Below, piece after piece: positions 9,900 to 20,125 of a stretch of 64,000 bases of DNA. The stretch is from Symsagittifera roscoffensis (taxonomy: Eukaryota; Xenacoelomorpha; Acoela; Convolutidae): positions 26,772,303-26,836,302 of the forward strand of contig NC_087069.1 in NCBI RefSeq assembly GCF_963678635.1. The letters run 5' to 3'. The notes beneath the pieces are model-generated. The model was given only the letters and a program-made list of their open reading frames with translations, was not told the origin of the DNA and did not search any database. The translations under genes and the position numbers were made by a program. Each line of letters opens with the position of its first letter. Position 1 is the stretch's first letter.

Positions 9900-10910
9900 C
9901 TACTTTTTCAGGTTGCTTGTCATGCGATCATTTCTCTGCGCCCTTAGAAGGTCCGAGAGTCTGTATCTCGCCTTTAAGTACGTCTTCATGACCCTCATCT
10001 GACTATTCAGCTCGTTGGGCTGGTGTGTGTCTTCTTCCATCTTAACGCACCAAATCTTCGCCAACGGCTGTGTTTCTTGTTTGAACGGCTGAAGATCAGT
10101 CCTGACTACCTCTTTCTGCGGCAACAGACTTATCGAACGTTTCGATACTGCTATTGTCTCTAAATCATCCGCTGCGTTGTCAAAGACTCTTTCGCTTGGT
10201 ATAAGGTAGCGATCGCTGTCAGGATCCTGGTACACTTCTCTGTCCAGATCCCTTGCCCGAATTTCCACTAGTAGTGTGTGGATGGCTAATTGGGACAGCT
10301 CTGATCCCGAGCTCGAGTTCCTGTCTGAATAGGTGTCCATTCCTGAGTTTCGGGAATTGTCATCTGTTGAAGAGGTTATGATGGAGTCTGCACGCTCCTC
10401 CAGATCATGTCTTTGCCTTCTTCGCATCCATCTGAACTCCCCGGACAGAACCTTGTTCTCTAGGCCCTGTTTCTCATCAGGAATTTTTTCATCTATCTCA
10501 GACTCCCCGGACAAACTTTCTTGTCCCGGGTATTGATCTTGTGCTCGCTGGCTCTTCTCATCGTTCATCTCCCCGGACAAACAGTCTTGCAGCAGGTTTT
10601 GTTCTACCTTTTCACCTTCTTTATCCTGGTCCACAAAGGTGACGGTTTTCCTTCGCGTACTGCTTCCCTGTTCTTTCCGACCGTAAGAAGTACTGGTTAA
10701 AATCTCGTGAGGTATTGAGGATACTAGTTGCTGAACTATTGTCCTACAATCCCTCTCGTTCTCTTCGTGTTGTCGTCTGGACGGCATGATCTTCACCTTC
10801 TCACTGACTGTTAGCGATGCCACTGCTGCTGTCCACTCGGGGTCATCTCTGGTCACTTCTCTTTCTAACAATCCACCCAGCATTCGCATCACTTGCGGTG
10901 TGATCTGCAC
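9900..10910 (-). CDS. Element A pol linker between RNase H and integrase
   Basis: 336 codons of mostly acidic, low-complexity protein where a Ty3/gypsy pol normally has a short tether. It contains a 22-residue degenerate repeat starting LSGE, three units spaced exactly 66 bp. The C-terminal 100 residues (LETIAVSKR, VKARYRLSDLLRAQRNDRMTSN-type blocks) match B 24188-25228, so that end is under constraint. The DNA behind each LSGE is the polypurine-tract core. Function unknown. Confidence 0.6.
   Translation of the reverse strand: MQITPQVMRMLGGLLEREVTRDDPEWTAAVASLTVSEKVKIMPSRRQHEENERDCRTIVQQLVSSIPHEILTSTSYGRKEQGSSTRRKTVTFVDQDKEGEKVEQNLLQDCLSGEMNDEKSQRAQDQYPGQESLSGESEIDEKIPDEKQGLENKVLSGEFRWMRRRQRHDLEERADSIITSSTDDNSRNSGMDTYSDRNSSSGSELSQLAIHTLLVEIRARDLDREVYQDPDSDRYLIPSERVFDNAADDLETIAVSKRSISLLPQKEVVRTDLQPFKQETQPLAKIWCVKMEEDTHQPNELNSQMRVMKTYLKARYRLSDLLRAQRNDRMTSNLKK
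10437..10578 (-). promoter_or_regulatory. Three internal polypurine-tract copies, 66-bp spacing
   Basis: GTCCGGGGAG on the minus strand at 10437-10446, 10503-10512 and 10569-10578, each identical to the core of A's 3' polypurine tract. They lie in the linker between RNase H and integrase. They could be central plus-strand primers like the central polypurine tract of lentiviruses, or simply the DNA of an LSGE peptide repeat. Confidence 0.45.
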
Positions 10911-10922
10911 CGTTTTATCCCA

Positions 10923-12733
10923 TTATGAGAGGCTGTTTATGTTCATGCGAGAGAGTTCTTGCTGGACCAGATTCGAGCGCAGCAACAGATCCAAGTGGAA
11001 CGGGTCCTCCTTGGATAGGATCTTTATCTCGGCCGCTTTCTCTACAGGTAACTCAGGATGCCCTGGAATTGGATGTCCAGATTTATCCAACCATCTCGTT
11101 AAGGGAAGCGCTTCATAAGTTTCTTTGTCCAGAAACGAGAATCCCTCCTTTATTTCTGCCTGATTGGCCTGCTTCTGCTCCAATCTTTCATAGAACTCAG
11201 TTTTCTTGCTGAGGCTGTCAGCATTCTGGTGTTTATCACGCATCCTGTGTTCGATTATCATATGGTAGCCATCCAATCTTACTATCCATCTACCAATATA
11301 ACTCTGCTCATCGAGTAGGTCTTCAAACAGGATAACGCTCTGTTGTCCACGCGTAACTTGAAGGGAGCGCTCCCCAAGTATGCACGGTACTTTTCCACGA
11401 AAGTGACTACTGCAAACATTTCTGCTTTTGGTGCGTCATATTTCATCTCTGTGTCACTCAAGACCTTGCTGTCGTATGCAATGGGACGGAGAACCGTTTT
11501 TCCATTCCATTCTTGTTCTTGATGCAATATTCCTGAGATGGCTACTACCGATGCGTCTGTATCAAGAACATACATGCCCTTTTCTGTAGGCATGCCTAGC
11601 ACTGGCGCTTCGCACAGTTCCCTCTTTATGTTCTCGAATGCAACTTGTGCTTCATCGTTCCATTCGAACTTTTTCCCTTTGTTGCGCATCAGCTTCCGCA
11701 TCGGATAAACCTTGTCCGCATATCCTTTTATGAACTCCCGGTAGTAATTGGCAAATCCTAGGAAGCTCAGGAGCTTTGTGTCCGTTCTGGGAGCTTTTCA
11801 TGTCAACACTGCTTCTACTGCTTCCGGGTCCGGCCTCACACCATGCCTGTCCACCATTCTTCCCAGGTACTTGATTGAAGCCCTAAGGATTTCACATTTC
11901 GATAGTTTGCACTTCAAGCGTGCTCTTTTCAAGCATCCAAAGACCTCATCGAGCCTATCAATGTGGTCTTCCAGGGTTGGTGTCGCTATGACTACGTCAT
12001 CCACGTAACACATCACGAGATTCCCGTACTTCTTGGTCACTCTGGTCAAAGCCTGAGCCATGAGTCTTTGAAAAGTGGCCGTTGCATTGCACAAGCCGAA
12101 GGGCATCCTCTTCCACTGGTACAATCCCAATTCGCACGCGAATCCGGTTTTCTCTCAATCCTTCTTCCGCAGAGGGACCTGCCAGAAGACAGAATCCAAG
12201 TCCAATGTGGTGAAGTACTTGGCATCACCAAGCTTAGACAGGCTCTCGTCTATTCGCGGTATCGGGTACGCATCTTTTATCGTTACCGCGTTCAAGTAGC
12301 GAAAGTCGCAACAAAACCTAAGCTGTCCCCCTTTCTTTTTCGCCATTACTACCCCGCAAGCCCATGGCGATTTCGAGGGTTCTATCATGTCGTATTCAAG
12401 CAACATTTCTATTTCCACTCGGCACGCTTTCGAATTGTGTGGCGTCATTCCTCTTGCGCCTTACCTATAGGGAACGGCGCCCTCTTTAAGTTCGATTTCG
12501 TGTTCGACGAAATTACAGCAACCGATATCCGCCTTATGTTTTGAAAATACATCTGCGTTCCGATTTAGGAGGTCCCGCAATTTTTCGAAATCTCCCTCAC
12601 CTATTTTCTTTTTTAAATATTCTATCTCTGGCAAAACCGGTTTGTCAGATTCTAGTTTATATGACGAGGGGCGTTCCGGAAAATTCGAGCGGCTTGATAA
12701 GCCGTCGTCCGTTTCGGATTTTATTGAAAACAA
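10923..12733 (-). pseudogene. Element A reverse transcriptase and RNase H, several frame breaks
   Basis: Pieces in order are 12733-12461, 12448-12155, 12130-11798, 11701-11282 and 11276-10923. RT blocks: KKGGQLRFCCDFRYLN, FTTLDLDSVFWQVPL (first catalytic Asp), MPFGLCNATATFQRLM and YVDDVVIATP (catalytic pair). RNase H shows YVLDTDASVVAISGIL, KAEMFAVVTFVEKYRAYL, RVDNRALS and RDKHQNADSLSK. Motifs and order are typical Ty3/gypsy. At least four frameshifts or stops separate the pieces, so no functional enzyme is made from this copy. Confidence 0.85.
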
Positions 12734-12973
12734 TTTATGAATAGATTTTTATTCATTAATCCTCTTTAAAATTTTATCTTTATTGGCATGATAAGGACAG
12801 TCTTTCACACTATGTTTCTTCAAGTTTTGCGTCTACTTATAGTCGGTCCTCATCGGCAAAGCGTAACCAAGCTTCTTTCCACGCTAAATTGAAACCGTGG
12901 TGTCCAGTGTGTTCAATAACACACTGACACACAGTCCGTTTCGGGTTACTGAGTTGCTCCGGCCTAAAATCAT

Positions 12974-13735
12974 CTAACTCTGACTGTTTGGATTCGGTAC
13001 TAAACAAACCTGTTTACTATCGCTTAACGAATTTAAATTTCTCATTCTAAAAATTGCCACCACAGCTTGTCCTGGCTCTAGTTTTACTTTTCTATCTAAA
13101 AAAATTGGTACCTTGATTTCGTCTGTTATTATCCTATTAATAGGTTTCTTAACATACTTCCGGTCCGTGTTTCTAATCCGTATCAGATCGTTGTTCAAGT
13201 CAATCATCACGTCAAAATTCCTGACAAAATCTCTGCCCAAGATGAATTGGTCGGCGTCGTCCAAATTCTCTACTACCAGGAAGCTCATCCATAGATCTCG
13301 TCCTCCCATGAGGAGAACTGTTATCGGCGTTCTTCCGGCTACGTAAATCGCTCCTCGATTGGCGGCGGCCAGTCGGAGATTCGTTGGAATTAGATCTTCC
13401 CTCGTGAAGCCCATTCTTTCCCAAGTTTTTATTGGCATCACACTCACTAACGCTCCTGTGTCCAGAAGCCCTGTGACTCCGATTCTCGTTCCGTTGGTGT
13501 CGAGCAGATGTGCGGTCACATCTGCTTCATACCCAATGTGTACTGCATCTTGTTCCATCATGGCGTCATGGCCTATCCCGCGGACTTTGAGTTCCTCCTC
13601 ACCCAAATAGATCTGCCCCATTTGGTCACTATCTGTTGTTACATAAGTCCTAGCGTAGATACTGATTCCATCCACGTTCAGCATCACTTGATACGGCCCA
13701 TTGACCTCCAAGTAGCTTCCATGAAGTTTCTTCAT
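12974..13735 (-). CDS. Element A aspartic protease region
   Basis: 253 codons. The retropepsin motif LLDTGALVSVMPIKTWERM is near residue 90 and the second signature FILGRDFVRNFDVMIDL near 165. The enzyme would act as a dimer and cut the gag-pol product. About 80 residues before the motif are specific to this family. The following ~240 bp (12734-12973) are broken and link to the RT. Confidence 0.8.
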   Translation of the reverse strand: MKKLHGSYLEVNGPYQVMLNVDGISIYARTYVTTDSDQMGQIYLGEEELKVRGIGHDAMMEQDAVHIGYEADVTAHLLDTNGTRIGVTGLLDTGALVSVMPIKTWERMGFTREDLIPTNLRLAAANRGAIYVAGRTPITVLLMGGRDLWMSFLVVENLDDADQFILGRDFVRNFDVMIDLNNDLIRIRNTDRKYVKKPINRIITDEIKVPIFLDRKVKLEPGQAVVAIFRMRNLNSLSDSKQVCLVPNPNSQS

Positions 13736-13762
13736 GCGAGGGCCACCCGTTGTTAGTAGTGC

Positions 13763-14056
13763 TCACACAGCTCTCGACTCAGTGCGGGGCTCCACCTGCC
13801 TCAGATAATCTGCATATGTGTCCAAATGCATCAAAGTGAACTCGGATGGTTCACTCAGATTTCTGATTACCTGATGTCCATCCACTGAAATTATCGACTG
13901 TATCTTGCTTCCTTGTGGCACCATGCCGAACCTCTGACCGGAGATCACATTAAGTTTCATGCTCAAACTGCTTGGTGCCTTAGTCTTCTCGACCTCCGTT
14001 GCTTCAAAGGTATTCAGTTGCTCCTGTAGTTTCTCATTCTCCAGTTCGAGTTTCAC
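13763..14056 (-). CDS. Element A gag-pro spacer ORF with coiled coil
   Basis: 97 codons overlapping the end of the gag ORF by 4 bp (ATGA-type overlap at 14053-14056). Begins with a leucine/glutamate heptad segment (LELENEKLQEQLNTFE) predicted by eye as a coiled coil. It probably belongs to the gag-protease polyprotein, separated from neighbours by frame breaks. Confidence 0.5.
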   Translation of the reverse strand: MKLELENEKLQEQLNTFEATEVEKTKAPSSLSMKLNVISGQRFGMVPQGSKIQSIISVDGHQVIRNLSEPSEFTLMHLDTYADYLRQVEPRTESRAV

Positions 14057-15099
14057 TTTTTTTCGATCTCTTTCGTCACCAGTTCCTGCTGCACTCTATT
14101 TAGAGCATCCCTCGCGGCTGCCCTATAATCGATCTTGAAGTCATCAGCCGCAGTTGCTGGTTCCAGTTCACGCGTCTCTTCTGTTACCGCTTGCATTTTC
14201 TTTGCCGCCAGCTCTGGAGGTTTATCTTTTCTGCGTGCCTCCGCTTCACTCAACAGGCGAGCCTTGCTGGCTTTCACTCCTGACAAAGCTTCTTCATGCC
14301 TTGGATGCTTGATGTCTGCCACTGCATCCCAGAATTGTGGACAATCTGATTTAAAGTGACCTTCCAAGTTGCAAAAGAAACACCTCGGGCCGAATTTCGC
14401 AATTACTCCTCTCATTAAATCCTCATGGTCCAATTCTGACGCATCTTCGTCCTCGAGGCTAAAGCCTATTGCTTTCATGCCTTGTTTGTAAGTTGGGCAT
14501 GCTGACACATGATGGTCCGTTGAACTGCAATTGGCACAAGAGCGTCTCTTGTCCATATCATCCATCGGTTTGTACCAGTTATTCCCTTGGTTTGCCGGTC
14601 CGCTGTTAAAATTGCCATAATTGTTCTTGTAGTATCCAGATCTCGAAGGAGGTTTCAACAAAAGATACTCTTCTGACTTGATCCTCAACTCCTCTGGTGT
14701 TGGCGCATTGGTTGATAGTGGTGTGTAATGCGTTGCTAGCATTGTTCGAAGTTCATCATTCTTCACACCATCGATGAATTTTGAGGCTACTGCCAGGTTC
14801 ATCCTTCGGTTTGACTCATCCGGTTGGCTGCATCTTCTCAGCATTTCCAAGTCGTCTAGAAGATTGTCTATCGTTTCATCTTCCCGTTGTCTCCGTTTCT
14901 CGAAGCGCATCATTGCTTGGTGCCCCTGCACCCCTGATCCAAAACGGTTTAACAAGATTTCGAAGATTTTCTCGGCTGTGTCACGCTGATATTGCTTCTT
15001 GGCCATCACACAGTTCAGGGCTGTCCCTTCCAAGTTACTGGTGAGCGCACTGCATTCCTGTCTCTCCAACAAGTCCTCTTCCTCGAAATGCAGTTTCAT
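14053..15099 (-). CDS. Element A gag: capsid part and two zinc knuckles
   Basis: 348 codons. Upstream of the ATG, in this frame, lies the retro-gag start (DTWIEIMKLHFEEEDL). Capsid-like helices follow (FEILLNRFGSG, ETIDNLLDDLEML). Two C-x2-C-x4-H-x4-C knuckles are seen, CANCSSTDHHVSAC and CFFCNLEGHFKSDC, separated by about 50 residues. Gag forms the particle and packages RNA. A frameshift near 15150 separates it from the N-terminal gag frame. Confidence 0.8.
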   Translation of the reverse strand: MKLHFEEEDLLERQECSALTSNLEGTALNCVMAKKQYQRDTAEKIFEILLNRFGSGVQGHQAMMRFEKRRQREDETIDNLLDDLEMLRRCSQPDESNRRMNLAVASKFIDGVKNDELRTMLATHYTPLSTNAPTPEELRIKSEEYLLLKPPSRSGYYKNNYGNFNSGPANQGNNWYKPMDDMDKRRSCANCSSTDHHVSACPTYKQGMKAIGFSLEDEDASELDHEDLMRGVIAKFGPRCFFCNLEGHFKSDCPQFWDAVADIKHPRHEEALSGVKASKARLLSEAEARRKDKPPELAAKKMQAVTEETRELEPATAADDFKIDYRAAARDALNRVQQELVTKEIEKK

Positions 15100-15104
15100 T
15101 ATCT

Positions 15105-15773
15105 CTATCCAGGTATCAATACAGCCATCAGATTCGTCTTTATAGCATCTCGGTTTTTAAAGACTATTCTGGACTTTTCACTGCGTTCATTGGTTCTGGA
15201 TAACCTTATAAGGAATGTCTCCAAAGACCTGTTTAGTGGTTCAAAGGCTGTGGTCATTGCCGTAGCATCTCTTGAGTGCCCCGCCTGAGTGTCTTCACAC
15301 CTTGTCAAAGGCTCTGTATTCGGTGCATCCCTGCAATCCGAATCGCCGTGAGTGTTTCCCCCTTGGCCCACATGACTCCTCCCCGGGCTCGCATGTCCTC
15401 TGTTACCGGAATCACTTCTCCCAGTCAAATGTGTGCCTTGCGTTGGTCGTTCATTAGAGGTTTGTCTGTTCCCCGTTGAACTTGCTCTACTGTCCGGGCC
15501 CCATGTTCTATTACCCCTTTTGGCATAGCCTGTTGAACTGCCCCTGCCTCTAGTGGATCCATATGTCCTCCTCTTTCGATGGTCATTGAAGCTCACCTTC
15601 GATTCCCTGCTGGGACCTCCCGAGTTCGGTTCCCCTTTTTTTGGTCCACTCTTGCTGCTTAGTAGCCCGTCCAACCTATCCATGATAGCCTGTGTTCGTC
15701 TCTCCATCATCGCGTCTATCTTTGTGTCAAGAGTCCCAAGAGACTGCTCTTGCTGAATTCTTAACTTCTCCAT
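15105..15773 (-). pseudogene. Element A gag N-terminal region, second piece
   Basis: 222 codons in the same frame as 15783-16616, separated by one TGA (15783-15785). Starts in a coiled-coil (MEKLRIQQEQSLGTLDTK) and then becomes a basic, Arg/Gly/Ser-rich segment, probably disordered and RNA-binding. At its end the frame shifts into the capsid ORF. Confidence 0.55.
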
Positions 15774-15782
15774 GTCGTCTTT

Positions 15783-16616
15783 TCAGCGTAACTCTCTCTG
15801 TTCCGCTTCTCTTGTCATTCGCGACAAGTTCTTCGCTATATGCTCGTCCGTTCTTTCTTTCAAGCGTTTTTCACTCCTACTAACTTCTTGTCTATTGCCG
15901 TTTATTTCTTCCCGCATACTTTCTCTTTCAATGTGAACTGCTCTTTCTAGTTCACTCATTCTTATGGACATCTGTTCATTTTGTTCTCCTAAACTGTCCA
16001 CTATGTTGTTCAAGGCTTCTTCTACTTCTTCTAGTCCTGCCCCGTTATCCACAAGCGGCGTCACTAGTGGCGGTGTAACCCTGTCGGTCCCAGGTAGCTT
16101 CGTGCTGGTCGAGATTCGGGCCTTGACTCTCTGCCTCGACGTCTTTTCATTATCCACCTCAGGATCCGCCAATGCGTTGCCTAGCCCTCTGTTTCTACTC
16201 TCCCCAGTTTGCGGCTCTGAATTTGTCATAATCGCAAAGCCTCTCGACTGGCCCGGTGTGTTTACCTCTTTGCTTATCGTTCTCACCACACCAAATTTGT
16301 CCATGGTTCCAGTCTCTCTTTCGACGTATGCCTCATTCTCCTGGTTCGAACTATTGAGGCTGACTTGAGACCCAAAGTCCACTTGCTCTTCTTCGTCGTC
16401 GTCCTCCTCCTGGGATTCACCTTCATTTCCTGTGCCCCCTCCCATGATGAATGGAAAGATGTTTCCTAAGGTGTTCCTCATTCTTTCTGAGAACGATGAT
16501 GACGTTGTTTGTTTCTCAGTCCCGCCTGCCATCATGGTGTTGTCTGTTGGAGATCGTCTAGTTGCCGCTATTTTAGTTGAGATGTCGGACTGTTCCGACA
16601 TCTCCTCTCGATCCAA
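15783..16616 (-). pseudogene. Element A gag N-terminal region, first piece
   Basis: 277 codons: serine/acid-rich stretch, then a long coiled-coil (MSIRMSELERAVHIERES onward to the stop). The coiled coil continues across the TGA into the next piece, so the stop is a mutation rather than a protein end. The frame is open upstream of the first ATG to about 16720. Confidence 0.5.
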
Positions 16617-16693
16617 TGTCCCGGTGGAAGTGGCAAAATCAAGGCCTTGTTCTACCAGAGTAGATTCACTCGCCAGCCTTCTGCCTCTCCCTT

Positions 16694-16927
16694 TCAGTCC
16701 ATGGCCTGGTCTGAATTGACTTCCAACATTTCTTTACTCCCTTCTAAGGTCTTCTGACTCCTCGTTTCAACCATTCTGCCTGAAACCGTCTCCCCTTTAT
16801 CGGTCCGGGCTCTTTTGATCCAATCCACAAAAGGGTGGGTCATTGTTTTTCTTTGCTTTTTAGGTATGAATTTCCTAGAGCTATTACCTCGTTTAGGTAT
16901 CCTTGACTTGTCTAGGTTCATTCTCAC
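16694..16927 (-). pseudogene. Element A first ORF, likely gag start
   Basis: 77 codons, strongly basic at the start (NLDKSRIPKRGNSSRKFIPKKQRK). A frameshift near 16720 would join it to the open frame leading into 16616. It is the first ATG-led frame after the long leader and probably the original start of gag. Confidence 0.4.
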
Positions 16928-19848
16928 TTTGTTAATTCTTAATTCCTATACACTTAATTCGATTGCTAGTGACCTTATAGTTTGACTACCAATAATAATG
17001 ACACAACGCAATAAATTTCACAAGATTCTATAAAAGTGACCACGAATCCCTGTATGTTATCAGAGTACAGTTTGTATATAATTTATTCACACTAACCGAT
17101 TATCGGTCGTAAGATTTGAGAACTAGCACAATATGATATTATCAGTCAATTTAAAAGATAGTATACTCACTACCCGATCAAGCACAAATTATGTTGATTT
17201 GAAATCAAAAACAAAAAAAAAATATAATGACAGAATATGAATACCTCTATAAAAAAACGTATGTGTATTGTACTTTTAGTCGGTCGCAGTACAATAGTCG
17301 AACCTGTTTCTAAAGAAAGAGCTTTCCCTGCTTGGTGCTGCACCAAACAGACAAAATTTTCAAGGCAGTTATTTTCTCAAGTGGGCGTCTATTGCACCCA
17401 CCGAGTACTGTGTTACCTATCTGCCTTCGGACTGCCCGAGTTAGACCTACTACAATCCTCAGGGCAGTCACTTTTCACAAAAACGTATTGGGTTTCAATC
17501 CACACCAATGAATTACGTTCTTTTTAGTTTAGACTTAGTGTCGCGAGTTCGGACCTGTTTTGTTTTGGTCTGGTTTTTTTTGAAAGGCAAGTTACCAGTG
17601 CAGTCACTCATTCCTAGCCTGTCTGCTAATAACCTAATACCTCTCACTTTAGTCTTTCTTCCGTTTACCTAAGTCCTTTAATAAAATAATACCCCTCCAG
17701 ATTGGAAAAAATAGGACCCTTTCGGACTAACAAAATTTAGACCCCTCTGAGTTAGTAAATATAAGACCCCTCCAGATTGGGACCCCTCCGAATTAGCAAA
17801 TATAAGACTCCTCCGGATTCGGTCCCCTCCTAATTTGAAAAAAAAAATTTTGACCCCTCCGGATTGGGAGCCCTCTGGTTTGTAAAAGTAGCTTTTCGGA
17901 GATATCCTTCTTTCAACCTATACCCCTCCGGATACGTTCTCCGATGCAATTTTGCTTTTTCAATTAACTAGGAAGAGTATGTAATGCCTTCCTAGACCCT
18001 TCCGGATTGAAGTTAAGCGTCTTATTTGACAATTCACGCTAACGGTGAAGGGTCTTATCGCTAGCCTAACTTCGGTTCGATTAAGGTTTTCCTGCGACTT
18101 TAGCCTTCCCTTTTTGTCTAGAACAGCCTAAAGCTACTTTATTCAACCGCTATTACCTTTTGGTCGGGGTTTAAGGGCTTTTCTAAAAAAAATTATAAAA
18201 CGTGAAGGGTCTACCCTCCCAAATTGGTGAATTTGTTAAAAAACAATCTCAAAAAAATTTCACGCTTATTTTTTCGAAAAACTTTTGTCCCAATCAGCAA
18301 GTTCAGCTAATTTCTGATCTATTGGTACCAAGATCAACTGGATATGCCCAGTAGTTCCAAAGTTATTAACCAAAACGTCTTTTTCTAAAGTCAAAAAACT
18401 TGTCTCTTATAGGTTCCGCCTAACTTTTTCGGCAATTCTGTTCTTTTCGACCTAAAAATTATTGATCCGAGCTCAGAAGGCCTACACTTTTTTATTTCAA
18501 TGCAAAAGACCCAATCTAAAACGCTTTAGTTGAAAAAATTTGCGAAAAACTATGCTACCTGTACCCCTCCGGATTGATGAATCCACCAAATCAAACATGT
18601 TAACTTCGATTTCTCTGCGACCCGGAAGGCTTTCGGGTAGCGGGTTTTAAAACTCGTAGATTCACTGGTGGACGTTGTCTGAACAACTATTTTTTCTGTT
18701 CTGAACTCAAAATTTCAAAAAAAAATTTCTGAATTTATAGTGTTCCGTTTTCTCAAAAATCACGAAAATTCGGTTTTTTGTTCCAAAATAGTCCCAACCA
18801 GTTCCGAACTAAACTTAGCCGGTTCTATCTATTATTGTAGTGCAGTTACGATGTAACTTACTACTTTAGCGCTTTTTTCCGTTTCAAAAAAATATCGATA
18901 TCTCAAAAATCGCGACTTGTGGGGTGATCAAAATATCGCTATTTTGACCCTAAAAACCGGTCTGCTTTCTGTGTTTTTCACCGAAAAACGATATAGGAGT
19001 ATTAATATAGGCTATATAAGTAATAATATTATTAATACTACACCCCTCCGGGTTTGTTCAATATCCGAATTAAGGCGCTTAACTCGGATATTCGCAGTTC
19101 GGTGAAGGGTCACTACATGCAGCACTGTCGAGCCCCCCACAGATTACTATCTTACTTTTTGTGCCACAAGGGATACAAAACTTGTTAACGATTCCCAACA
19201 GTCGATTGTTGTTATCGTTGAGCCCCTTCTTGATGCTCCTTGTACTGCTTGCCGGATCAGTCTTCTCCCAAATCCCCTCCGGATTGAGCGCAAATCAGCT
19301 GACCCTTCCGGATTGAACGCAATTTATCATTAACGTCCTTAAATGCTCAAATAACCCTACAGTACAAGCCTCACAAACGGGCTACAAAATTGATCCTAAC
19401 GATCCTGACTGATATAAATGCCTGTAACAACAATATGTCTATCAACAACAAACGGGAGGGTCGGATCACATCTTGTCTGGGGGGATGATTTCTACTGACT
19501 TTATACTTTTTTTTTTACTGTTTTTGGTTTTTTCGGTTTTTTTTATGTTTTTTGTTTTTATTGGGTACTATACTACTTTTTGTTTGGTTTTATTTATATC
19601 TTTAAGTGTTTTTGGTCACAAACCTCTCAGGGAACGACGGGACCACGAATCCACCCACCCTTCCTGGTTCGTGAACTTTCGGTCTTAACTAGGTTAAAAA
19701 GCTATTCACGGTAATCCGGAAGGCTTCCGCGTTCCGAACTACCCTTCCGCCCCACCGTTTAGGCCTATTAAGAGCGTTAATGTGAGCATCCGCTCGGCGC
19801 GGAGTGCTCGTTAACGGTTCTGCCGGTCATGATGTTAAAAAAGAATAA
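16928..19848 (-). other. Element A 5' leader, about 2.9 kb, no coding
   Basis: Lies between the primer-binding site and the first gag-like ORF. No ORF above 100 codons. It is AT-rich with many homopolymers and carries the CCCCTCCGGATT motif array listed separately. Such a long leader is unusual for a Ty3/gypsy element. Confidence 0.55.
17691..19316. repeat. Dispersed motif array ACCCCTCCGGATTG in element A leader
   Basis: About 14 full or near copies on the plus strand: near 17691, 17766, 17777, 17806, 17852, 17922, 17995, 18563, 19041, 19276 and 19302, with weaker ones at 17742, 17868 and 18215. Spacing is irregular, and the sequence between copies is not repeated, unlike a minisatellite. 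One copy also lies in the LTR (about 1741 and 36891). A second motif, CGGTGAAGGGTC, recurs near 18040 and 19098. Confidence 0.6.
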
Positions 19849-19863
19849 CACCCAGGAGCGCCA
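19849..19863 (-). promoter_or_regulatory. Primer-binding site of element A
   Basis: The minus strand reads TGGCGCTCCTGGGTG directly after the 5' LTR. The identical 15-mer lies after the 5' LTR of element B (21048-21062), which supports its role. TGG at the start fits a tRNA CCA end; I cannot name the tRNA. Confidence 0.75.
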
Positions 19864-20125
19864 TAAGTCCTAAGACGACTGGCCAACGTCTAAACAGAGC
19901 TTTACATGCTTTTAACCGTCTCTACCAAGCCAGTACTTTCGGTGGTCTTTCTAACATCGGGTCGACAAAAAACGTTACTGCTTTCGGCTTCGGTCAAAAC
20001 ACTCAAATTAGCTTAATTACATGCAGAAATAGTGAGCTCATGGCTGGGTCTCAGTATCCCCAGACCACGAGGTCACTCCTAAAAACAGGGCTACAACTAT
20101 TTATTGAATTTTTATTGTTTTTGTA
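19864..20125 (-). repeat. 5' LTR of element A, inner part
   Basis: 262 bp matching 1336-1573 of the 3' LTR, with a 26-bp stretch around 19941 not present there. The LTR breaks off at 20125 where element B is inserted and resumes at 36721. Confidence 0.85.
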
